A stretch of DNA of 60,537 nt, taken from assembly GCA_001579985.1 (NCBI GenBank), contig LRSR01014198.1, positions 1 to 60,537 of the forward strand. Direction: 5' to 3'. Within the stretch, counting starts at the first letter, position 1. Each line of letters starts with the position of its first letter. Below the pieces are notes generated by a model. That model saw nothing but the letters and a program-made list of their open reading frames with translations, searched no databases and was not told the DNA's origin. Positions 46,503 through 56,559 of this stretch are shown here, one piece after another. Both the position numbers and the translations under genes were made by a program. This DNA comes from Hypsibius dujardini (taxonomy: Eukaryota; Tardigrada; Eutardigrada; Parachela; Hypsibiidae).

Positions 46503-49500
46503 TTATGGTTGTGTTTTGTCGACCAGTTGTGCTATGGACGATTTTGGTAAGCAAGCGATGCAATTTGACAGATAAATTAACCACTATGTACTCAAACGAT
46601 GTTTAGGTGAAAGCGTTCTATCTGAACATGACCGCAGGCGAGCATGTAAAAGAAAACTTTTGCCTACCCGAAGAAATTCTCTATAAATTATTCAGAGAAG
46701 TTGGCTTTTATTCACTAGGCTTACGTTGGAAACGTGTTGTACGCTAATACGCGAGACGCCAAAAAAAGGGTTTTGGCTTGGCACTGGCGGTCATCCAATC
46801 ATTACGATACGGTACGTACAGGCGTATTTCGTGTACGCATAGAAGGGGTGGTGTTGTATATGTTATCCTTATTCAATTAGTCACATAATGGCGAGAAATT
46901 GAGATACCTGTTTTTGCAGCATGTTTTACAAGTGGCGTATCAGTCGGTGTTTCTGTTGCACATGGTGAACGACGGGATGTTAACGACGCCAAGTATTCAA
47001 AAACTCGTCTCAAAGTGGGAGCGCATTGTGAATCACCAAATCGGCCACAACAACCTGACTCACGATTTGGTAACGCTAAACAACGGTTGACGTTACAAAA
47101 CAGAAACAAACAATAATGCAAAATCACAAACAGGTACAAGAAGGCCTATATTTATAGAAAAAAAGCAGTAATATTGAAGCTCATAGCTTAATATTATTTG
47201 ACAGTAAGCCATGTGAGGTACTTATTAGCGCGGCAAATTCGCATGACGTTTTTAATAAAGTAATGCTAAATATTAATTTCTGAACCTAGTGATTGATTAT
47301 GGACTGAATCAAACAATTTCATGGATCTCAACGACTAATGAATCGAAAGTTCAAATACGAAGTAAATTTGAAGCTTGTCGATACAACAGCTCATGCCCAC
47401 CACTTCGATACTTAACCTGAATAACTTTACCACTTATCGACGTCAGAAGCTAAAAGCTAGCTTCAATGCTGAAACGTATGACTAATTGTTGTTTGTTCAA
47501 CTGCATAATTGTTCACCTGGGCACAAAGTTGGCAGATTATTCAAATGCTCTCACCATGTGATATCTATAGATTCATTAAACCGAAATTTGCAAACAAAAT
47601 AATTCTCGAACCGGTAGCGAGCTCCCAGTAACGTACTCCTTCAGTGGAGTTCACGGCATGGTGTTTGATGCTACACCCACTTTTTCTGTCCGGCCAGTCA
47701 TCAACAACACACATTGCAGCACATAGCCATAAATCCATTGATATAAATCTGAATTCCCCATGAGAAATCCAATAGGAGCGTTTCAAACAAGTGTTCATCG
47801 AGTTAACAATAGCGTTTTGGATATATTCCTGTGCGTAAATTTTTTGTTCATTTTTGTTTATAGGTCTCTGTTTGTGTCTTTGTTCTATGCTGCTTCTGTG
47901 CAAGAGAAGAGCCAAACCAACTTACGCATTTTGCAGAAATACTATACACTATTTGCAGTTGAAAACAAGTGGAACCCAAGAGATACTTCACTTTCGATTG
48001 TGCTCCTCCAACAAAAACTATAGCATCGATACGGAGGCAGTCTGCATAAAATCTTACTGGTATTAAAAAAAGTAGGTGATTCGAATCTCTGCACGTTTTA
48101 GGGACTTCCCGATCTTACTTCGACACACATCGCAATGGAGCTCGTGGGGAAGGTTGGTAGTTCTCATCGTTTGTGTATGCTCCTGAAGCAGCCCTAAATT
48201 GAACCCCCGGCGCCTTGGTAAAGGTCATTTCTGAAGCCAACGCCAGCGGCAAAAACGCGTTCAGCGGAAGGGAGTTGGCACGGAATGCACTAAATCGTCA
48301 TTTCAACCTCACGGTTGGGGAGATCTTCGTGACACCGCAGGGACAGATGCGGTATGAAACTTACGTCAGCTATTATGACACGGAATCTTCAGATTTTAAG
48401 GTAGCATTTGAAAAGCTAAAAGTTTGGATGCTGCTTTTCGTACTAAATGTACGTTTAAAACTGGTTGCCGCGTAGGATTTCGCAAATGGCACGGCGACTA
48501 GTAGCCTATTTCTTCTGGAAGCCATCAGTTGGATCAGGCTGGCGGAGCCTAGATGGTTCGGTCAAACAGCCTTTCCACCGGATATCCCAGTGTGTGGCCT
48601 AGATGGCAACACTGGTCCTTGTGCGAGAGGTATGCCATTTCAAGACGACCAGAGCAAGTGCGAATGCCCTGAACAAACTGATAATCTAAAGCCGTTAAAA
48701 ATAATTGGAAATTGCTGAGGAAATTGAAACTACTTGAATTCGTAGCAGACGCGATTCAAATTTGTCGAACATCTGCAAAGTGCACTGATAATAGGATCAG
48801 GGAGCCAGCCACTACCAACATACACACCGAATGAGTCGAGAAATTCGTAACAACAAGCCACTTGCAATTAGTGCGACCTATAATAGTGCTGACGGGTACG
48901 ATCAAGTAGTTGTGTTAGGGACCATCCAAGTATTATATAAGAGAAATTTTGGTCTTTTTTGTGGGTAATAAACCCCCTTTCTAAATAGGGGGTCCTAAGG
49001 GGCACTTGCCCACTCTCGGGGTTCTTAAAATTTCAAAACTACATATGTATATACACCCTCTCTTATATAATACTTGGATAGTCCCTAAGCTGATAACATT
49101 AGATACATGTATATATCTGTTTGATTAGATGTACAATTCCACCTAGCGACCGGACTTGGTATCGCAGTTAGCTTAACCTTGCTGGCCACGCTTTATTCTC
49201 TCATGAAACGGTAAGGCGAAAGTCTCGATTGTTTCCCACATTTCGATTAAAACTGGTAGATATGTCAAAGTTTGTAGACCAACATTTATAACCGATGTCT
49301 TTTTACGCTCATGATGCACATAGAACTACGTGGAGCTGCATGGAGTTACGTGGAGCAGCGTGGAGCTGCATGGAATTACGTGGAGCACCATGGAGCTGCA
49401 TGGAACTAAGAGGAGCTATATGGAATAACCCGATGCTGGATAAGGCTGCGCGGAGCAAAATACCCCATCAAAACCTATCAAAACCCATCGAAAGCCCATC

Positions 49501-49923
49501 AAAAGCCCATCAAAAGCCATTAAATACTCATCAAAATCAGGGAAAGTAAGCGTATGGATATTTTATGGAGCCAGTGGAGCTGAATAGCCGCGGTGGGACG
49601 TGGTGGAAGAAGTCGTGAATCTCCATATTGTTTTACCTTGCTCCACGCAGCTCCACGCAGCTCCACGTAGTTCCATGTGCATCACGGGCGTAAAAAAACA
49701 TCGGGAATACATTTTGGTGCACAAACTCTGACGCAGGTGAAAACTGGAGTTCATGGTTCATAGAAGTCGTTTTTGCAGGGTCATATTGTGGATGAACTCG
49801 GAGAACGTTGTCTGGTGGATCCTTTTAGCGGCCAACCTGGACATGCCAGGGTTGCCTGACCGTAGCCGCATGTTGGTTCAAGTTGTATGCCCCAACTCAG
49901 GCGTGCGAGGCATCATGAGCTAA
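46503..49923 (+). CDS. Natriuretic-peptide-receptor / receptor guanylyl cyclase-like ectodomain with membrane helix and short tail
   Basis: Nine exons fit phase for phase: 46503-46546, 46607-46645, 46719-46811, 46920-47069, 48102-48152, 48224-48400, 48476-48629, 49147-49210 and 49780-49923. The order of motifs follows the membrane-proximal half of the ANF-receptor domain. MVVFCRP and LNMTAGEH are followed by WHWRSSNHYDT and VAYQSVFLL, then ELARNALNRHFNLTVGEIFV and YVSYYDTESSDF. The domain ends with FPPDIPVCGLDGN, the usual P-P-D-x-P-x-CG signature before the membrane. Exon 8 is a helix, GIAVSLTLLATLYSL, followed by KR. The last exon adds about 48 residues (NSENVVWWILLAANLDMP) and TAA. The distal N-lobe and any cyclase or kinase-homology domain are missing. 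It could be a clearance-type receptor, a truncated relic or a gene continuing by alternative splicing. Confidence 0.62.
48915..49088. mobile_element. Short MITE, about 174 bases
   Basis: The ends TTAGGGACCATCCAAGTATT and AATACTTGGATAGTCCCTAA are inverted repeats that extend through TATATAAGAGA. No coding capacity. It lies in the intron between the last ectodomain exon and the membrane-helix exon of the receptor gene. Confidence 0.85.
49247..49752. mobile_element. Foldback element with 10-base minisatellite arms (copy 2)
   Basis: Opposite orientation to the copy at 19.3 kb. The left end is TGTCAAAGTTTGTAGACCAA and the right end TTGGTGCACAAACTCTGACG. Left arm ACGTGGAGCTGCATGGAGTT (49325-49420); right arm GCTCCACGCAGCTCCACG (49638-49675). 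The core has CATCAAAAGCC repeats and the shared GGTGGAAGAAGTCGTG block. It lies in the last intron of the receptor gene. Confidence 0.8.
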
Positions 49924-50550
49924 TCCCATGCTCTCTACATTTTCTCAGAGTCTCAGTTTTAATTGTTTGTGCACGCTCTGAGGATGTCCGAGTTGAAGCA
50001 GGTAAAATGATGCAAAGACAGTTCGGCATGACCGTACGTACGTTGTACAAGCAGACTTGACCCAGTGGCTGACAAGGGGATTATTACCAGCATTACACGC
50101 CGAACGCAAATATTTCTGTTTTTCGTAAATACCAGGTCTCATCACTTATTTTAAAATATATTTATATATATTATTTATATTTATTTATATATTTTTAAAT
50201 ATGAGTGCTGATAATTATCAGGAGCCATGTTTGCAATCTTGTAAAGCTGAGCAATGAACAATAAAGCATAGCTGCTGGCAATGACTGAAAGGTCATGCAC
50301 AGCTGTTGACCTTCAAGGCGTGAAAAGTGACAGAAACACTGTACGATGAATACAGCTTGTGGGGGTAAGAATTTTGAACGTGCAGTAACCTCGAGTGAAG
50401 ATCGGAATTATCAGCAGGGTGAATCTAGCATTGAGAGTAAAACACTTCGGCTCCATAAACGCAAACGTTTAGTACTACAGCAACTTTAAGAGGAGCAGAG
50501 TAGAGAAGAGAATAAGAAAACAAAATTATGCGCGACGTCATCGTACTTAC

Positions 50551-50935
50551 GGTGTGCGTACAATACCACCTACCCACTGAAATGCGCCTCAGTCTTCAAT
50601 CAAGCAACTTACTAACGGATCACATGCTTAGTGATCTTCACAAATTTTCAATCAAGAGATCAATCAACCGAAAAAGCAGGCTCTTACGTTAGCCACCGGC
50701 GGAGGGTAGCCTCTCCAATTTTCTACCACCTATGATTTCTCGTAAGTTCTACCAATTCTCACTTTCTCAATTCGAAAAACAATTGAAACTTAAAACGCCA
50801 AAAGCTAGATATTTTAATAATAAAAAAGCTAGATATGAAAATTTGTGAAGATCACTAAGCATGTGATCCGTTAGTAAGTTGCTTGAATGAAGACTGATGC
50901 GCATTTCAGTTGGTAGTTGGTTTTGTATGCACACC
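50551..50935. mobile_element. Inverted-repeat element, about 385 bases
   Basis: The left arm (50551 to about 50655, GGTGTGCGTACAATACCACC start) is the inverse of the right arm (about 50835-50935, ending GTATGCACACC). Long identical blocks include AAGCAACTTACTAACGGATC and ACATGCTTAGTGATCTTCAC. No coding content. Confidence 0.85.
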
Positions 50936-51070
50936 TGGGGCCATATATATGGAAAACGCGGTTTGCGTTACGCCTTAAAATTGCGCCGCTACAGCAGTCT
51001 CAAAAGTATGTTTCCACGCGGTAGTGCCACTGCCATAGTGCCACTGCCAGTGCCAGTGCGATACTGACAC

Positions 51071-51424
51071 ATTTGTTATAACACCCCAGAAACATCGGCT
51101 CAGGGTGGCGGACTCGGGTGCAGTACTAAGTATGCGGAGGACGGGTTATGTTGGCGCTACTGCAAAGGAGGGGACGAAAGCAGGACCCTGCTAGGGTTTT
51201 ACAGTTTCTCCTCATTACGACTGGATTGTAATGACCACGCAATATTGGTTGCAGGTGTTAATCTGGCAAATCGTACGAATCTAAAGCCGACGGATGTGAT
51301 GGCTGCCACAGCTGCGGCCGGCCGGATGCCTAGAACTATGCAACTACTTGCCCTGACGACGCGGCAGCAGGGTGTGTTAATAGTTGTAGCTAGCTGTACT
51401 TTTAGTGTCTCGTTTGATCATTTC
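51071..51424 (+). CDS. Cysteine-containing hypothetical ORF
   Basis: The frame is open for 118 codons without an ATG near its start. A GGxGCSTKYAEDGLCWRYCKG motif (C-x9-C-x3-C) lies near its beginning, a further LDCNDH, and an NxT site in LANRTN follow. A possible acceptor (GGCTCAG) precedes GGTGGCGG near 51105. The compact cysteine spacing suggests an extracellular domain, but no family is recognised and no signal peptide exon was found. Confidence 0.3.
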
Positions 51425-52955
51425 TGAGGAAAGCAAACGCCTGCATTAGTAAAAATGAGTTTCGAAGAGTGTTCTGTAAGTGAAAGCGCAGGTCGGGAAT
51501 AACCTGCGCTCAATAATAAGAGTTTGTGCTTGGCCCGCGCTGTTTGGTCCATCTTAATATATCGGGATTTCAGCTGTCAACGTAGGAACCATTAAAGTAT
51601 TGCGTAACACTACGGAGATGCAGAGACCTTTTCAAAATCTTGCGGACCCCTAAAAAAATAGGGGAAGCTTTCCTGGGCGACTGGCATGGGGGGGGAGGTG
51701 GCCCGGACCTCAAAAATTCTAAACTTTCTGTTTACGCAATGCATGAATGATCCCTCGCAAGCCGCTATGCTCTGCATCCGAGGAATTGATTAAAATGCAA
51801 GGTGTTTGGTGGTGAGGTCAAAATGAACGTCTTCTCTTGTGCGAGAAGGCAAATAACTTTTCGGGGTGTTGGCATTAGAAAAGTGCTCGAAGTCGAGTAA
51901 GGGGCTTAAGGTTTCTTAGGTAATCTTTCCAGTTCTCAACCACTCAACTAGTTCTAACGACGACAATTTACCGAATCGAAGATGAGTTTCTATATTGTTG
52001 ATTTGCATAGACTTGCCACTCGACGGAAATTGAAAAAAACATATGAAGCTGTTTTTGTGCTTCCAAAGCAAGTTGGTAAGAAGAAGAAGTGGAAATTTTA
52101 AATAATCTGTCACAGATTAAGTAATACATGGAAGAGTAAGATTTTATTGCAGCTTAGGCCGATATGGGCAAATCTAATTTGACGTATGATTTTGTTCGCC
52201 TTTGCGTACAGATCGTCTGACGTGGAATTCGACCGAAGGTCTTTAGCCTATCTGGCACATTCAGTTAGTGTTCTACTTCTGTATGAATGTAGCATGTGGC
52301 TTAAAAAGCACAAGACAAATCGGCGTCAAAGAGTCCACAAAATGGGCAAAAAGTCCATAGTGGAAATTTTCCTCTTCGGCGAACGGGCCGTTTTCTTCTG
52401 CCCACCACAGTCGAACTCCACAGAACAGCGCAACAATTTCCCGTTGACCACTTCCAATTTGAACTCATTTTTGGACAGAGGAAAGAAAGTTTCTAAATAT
52501 TCACTATCAAGAGACGTTTGGGAAGAATGAAATTTGTGGAGAACGACTGAAGAAGTCGGAATCAGCTGTTCCGCAGTACTTGCCCGTGAAATTTACCCGG
52601 GTCAAACCGGCTAAGTCTACGGGATTTGTTCTACCATGTGGTGAATAATTGAGAACTTGGTGATTTTTCGCAAACATTGAATTCAAAAACTGTTTCCTCT
52701 ACCAGTGCTAACTTCTGTCTCTAATCTCGTTTTCGGAATTTAGCTCGGGATGCGCTCTTGCTTGTCCAAAACGGAGATGCATTGTTGTGATGTGTTTTCG
52801 TGGCAGAACAAATATCCGAAATGAAGAACTCGAAACCGTGAATAATAAAGCAAAATCCCTATATCATGAGTCAAGGGCGACCAGTGCTATTTTCAGTCTA
52901 CGCCCTATTATAAAGCCATAGCCGCTCAAAACTAAATCAACGTAACTCTAAAAAG

Positions 52956-53239
52956 TACCGTATTCCCCCGATCTCAAGGGACACTTTTTTGCCCTACCAG
53001 TTAATTTGATCCACCCCGGATCTTATCTGTTCATCACCGTTTGCTATTGTTTACCTACAATCAATCAATCAACTGATTTAATGCGTCCGTCAAGAAATCC
53101 CGCGTAATCAATCAATCAATCGCTGTCAAGTTCGGCATAAATTTCAACCAATCACGACATAGTGAATCCGATTGAACAGTCAACCGATGACTTGAGGGGG
53201 TGGGGCTTAACTGTCCCTTGAGATCGGGGGAATACGGTA
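52956..53239. mobile_element. MITE with 28-base terminal inverted repeats
   Basis: The ends TACCGTATTCCCCCGATCTC and GAGATCGGGGGAATACGGTA are perfect inverses over about 28 bases (continuing AAGGGACA). The interior has AATC tetranucleotide runs and no gene. TA at both ends would suit a Tc1/mariner-mobilised element. Confidence 0.85.
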
Positions 53240-53639
53240 ACATTTTTGCAATACAGCCTGAGCTTTTACCACTGATAAGCATGGCCAGCATTAGAACTAT
53301 CAACAGCATACTATTCAGGTACCGAGCCATTGTATGGGTGCAAATTGGGATAAATCTCTATAGTGAGCAAGGCGCAAGCCGTTGAAGGGCGAAAAATATA
53401 TTAGAAATGTAAAAGATACCGAAATGGAGACTGCACGTTGGAGCGTTTGTCGCTTTTACGGAGGTTGTTCACCCGATTTTCGAGCGAGAGCAAGAATAAA
53501 GAAAGCCGTAACTCCGTTGTGAGTGCACGAGACACATCGCAATATTTTGTGCACCGAAATGATCACGCGACTAGGGTCGTCCGCTCAATCGTCTTCGATT
53601 TCACCCGCCTTTATGGGTCGAAATAGCGGGGTATGAGGG

Positions 53640-54600
53640 TTACATATTCGAGCGGGGGAATTTTTCGGTCCATGTGGTTCTTAACTACAATTCATGTGTA
53701 AGAGGCTGTATGAAAATCGAATTTCAGTTATTGCTTCATTTGTCAACCTCTTTGGCCATCTTGCCCTCATTGTCGCATAAATGGGACACAATCTCATTTG
53801 AACTTAGAACTAATAACCTCTTTCCACTTCCCTCAACGGGATGCTTAATACTGCAAAACTCTTTGTCTTGGGAAGACCTTAACGTCATCCCCTAACACCT
53901 AAAAGGGATCCGTTGTCTAAAAGTACAGGGATTTTGCCAAGTTATGCACGGTTTCAACTACTTTCTTGCGCAATTTGTTTGTCGCCATGAAAACTTGCTA
54001 GGACAACTAGTTTCAGGCATGATGAACTCAGAGCACGTAGTATACTAAATTCAAAAAAACGAACGGTATCAAAAGTTTGAAATTCGGGGAGAAAATTATA
54101 TTTGAATCAACACTCCTGGCAAAGCACCAAATTCCAAACTATGCACCCCATCAGGTAAACATGTACGCTCTTATGGAGTTTTGTCATTTCAGGGTTCTTT
54201 CACTCCGCATTTGTTTGTATGTTTAGTAGGCATAATTACGGCGCTCCGAGTACATAACCAAATTTGCACATATTGCCATATTTTTGAGTCTTCACCTGGC
54301 CGAATTAGCTGGATCGTTACAGAATTATGAGGATTTAAATTGACGATGCAAAATTAAACCTCTTTCTCGGCCGTGCATAATTAGGCAAAATCGCTGTAGG
54401 TTAGTCTGACTGATCAAGGGAGAACGAGATTTTTGACGATGCTTGAACTTACCGGTAATGTTTCTGAAAAGAAATAGGGCTTCTTGCTTGTTCGGCTCGA
54501 AACACGGTGCCAGTTATTGTGAATATATTACATAACTCCAATGAGAGAAATAAGTAGTGAATTCAGTTGATAACAACTTCGAACTATAAACTCGGAAGAC
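53640..54600. other. No gene supported
   Basis: No exon or repeat was recognised. A 62-codon frame at 53438-53626 just upstream has fair composition but no known motif. Confidence 0.35.
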
Positions 54601-54624
54601 TATCGATACGTCGATAGCTTCAGC

Positions 54625-56316
54625 TCAACGAAAGCAACAAAAATATGAACGTATCTCGGCACGAAGGTCTTTAAGAAATACGACGTACGCAATCGGCTCA
54701 GCTATAAGTAGCAGCATGCTTAAAATAAGGGCGAAACTATAGCTGTCGATGTACTCCTGTACAGCCACACCTACGTACTGCTGCATCAATACCGACGGAA
54801 CAGTTGTGGAGATCCAACAACCAATCTGCATGCCCATTAACCACAGGACCAACCAGAGTTCGGCTCGAAATCTCCTTTCTCGCTCTGCTTTTAAGTTGCG
54901 TTGTACCGGTGGCCGTCGGTTTCTTACTAACGATGCCATCCTAATGTTCCCACTGGCTGTGTTAGAGACAAGACTGTTCGTAAACGATGGTGCAATCGTG
55001 CTGAGGACCTTTCGACGACGCTTCCAGACCATGTACAGGAGCCCGGGCGTAAGTACGACCAACAGAGTCCGTGGAACATAGGTCAGAGCGAACCGTGCGA
55101 CAAGTTGATAACCCTGTAATAACATGATCAAATAAGTTTTGACTAATATTAGCATCTGATTGCTTTGTCCCTAACGACCAGTCTGTCAGCCAGTCCTGCT
55201 GCCGATTGGGAGGCATCTCGTTTATTGGGGTGGGTTGATTATTCTGGGGGTCGGTAAGGCGTTTAGTCGAACCGTTGGGCAATCGGTCTATAGTCGTACT
55301 GACGGTCTGTCGAACGGACGGTCGGATGGTTGGCCGATCAGACTGATGGTCGGACGGACGGACGGTCAGACGGACTGAAGGACGGACGGTGGGTCGGTCG
55401 GTCGGATGGATGGACGGGCGGTCGGTCGAACGAGCGTACAGTCGGACGGACGGACGGACAGACAGTTGAACGAATGAACAAACGGTCGGTGGACGAATGG
55501 ACGAACGGTAGGGCGGGCGATTTGAAGAACCGCTGGTTGGACGGAGGGTCGGGCAGACGGTCAGACGGACGGTCAAACGAACAGACCGACAAACTGAATT
55601 TGAGACGATGGTTTGGTTTTTCTTCTGGCGCACGCGATTCGAAATTCCTATCGTCCGACTGTTGGTCCGGTCGAACAGCCATCAAGTAGTACGTGTCTGT
55701 GCATGCATCTATCGGTACGTACCATCAAAGTTTTGATGTAAGTGCAGTATCGCATGGGGTATGCTATGACCATCGTCTCTGTGTACGTGATGTCGGTGAT
55801 GAAAATAGGCAAGTACCACGCCAGGGTATAAGCCAAAGAGATCAGTGTCGCTGTCATGCCAAATTTGACAGTTTTTGTGCGGTACCACACTGGAACCAGC
55901 AGAGCTAACCAGCGATCGAAGCAGATAATTAGCTGTTGATGTCCAGGCATGCTGATCTGCAATGTCCACTGAAAAAAATTGTAGGCACCGCAGAAATATT
56001 TATTTCCGTAATATGCTTCGCGGTGGAGAAGGTTAGCCAGGGCGAAGGGATCATTGATGGCGGCATATAGGAGGTTGATGATGGTCATGTTGATCACGTG
56101 AATACTGAAGGGATTGATGAGGCGACGCGGTCCGCGGTAGAACACTACGAGGATGGCAAGATTGAGGACGCATGCGAGGCTGGTGATTCCCACGCCGGCC
56201 CAGCTGGCGATGTACAGTTCGTGGGATAAGCGGATGGCGGTTGCATTTGAGCCTAAAGGAGCTTTGATCCTGGATGCGTTGTGTAAGCTCAGATTTCGCT
56301 GAGAGATTTCAGCCAT
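54625..56316 (-). CDS. Class A (rhodopsin-like) GPCR, intact two-exon gene
   Basis: Minus strand. Exon 1 (56316-55723) starts MAEISQRNLSLHNAS with several N-x-S/T sites and encodes TM1 (ITSLACVLNLAILVVFY), TM2 (INPFSIHVINMTIINLLYAA), TM3 ending LIICFDRWLALLVP (FDRW for DRY) and TM4 (LISLAYTLAWYLPIF). It ends at ATG/GTACGT in phase 0. Exon 2 (55113-54625) follows a TTACAG acceptor: TM5 (LLVVLTPGLLYMVW), a basic loop, TM6 (LWLVLWLMGMQIGCWI) and TM7 (LLLIAEPIAYVVFLKDLR, an NPxxY variant), then a stop after YFCCFR. No frame breaks. G-protein coupling is expected; the ligand is unknown. The WYRTKTVKFG loop links it to the damaged receptor at 20.4-22.2 kb. Confidence 0.8.
55285..55590. repeat. CGGA/CGGT-rich tetranucleotide satellite in a GPCR intron
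   Basis: Irregular (GGAC/GGTC)n repeats fill about half of the 609-base intron at 55114-55722. They are open in several frames, so Arg-Pro-Ser or Asp-Gly-Arg frames there are artefacts. Confidence 0.85.
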
Positions 56317-56559
56317 ATTGTTATCTTTTTTTTGGTATAATTTATTGAACTGCTTTGACGGAAGGAAAGGTATTATGTATTGGTCGTCGGATACGATACC
56401 GCGAAGATTCGATTGATAAGAATCGGGTGAAGGTCACTCAGACGTCATTGGTTTGAACAAAGTCACACAGGATTTTGAGAAGGAATACTGTTTTAATAAT
56501 TTAAATGTCCAGCTCTACCAAAAAGCATATTACAGTAGCTCTCTCACGCTTCATAAATG

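Noticed and set aside
54962-55689. Long open frames on both strands rich in Arg, Pro, Asp and Gly
   Set aside because: They cross the CGGA/CGGT satellite in the intron of the GPCR gene whose splice sites are clear.
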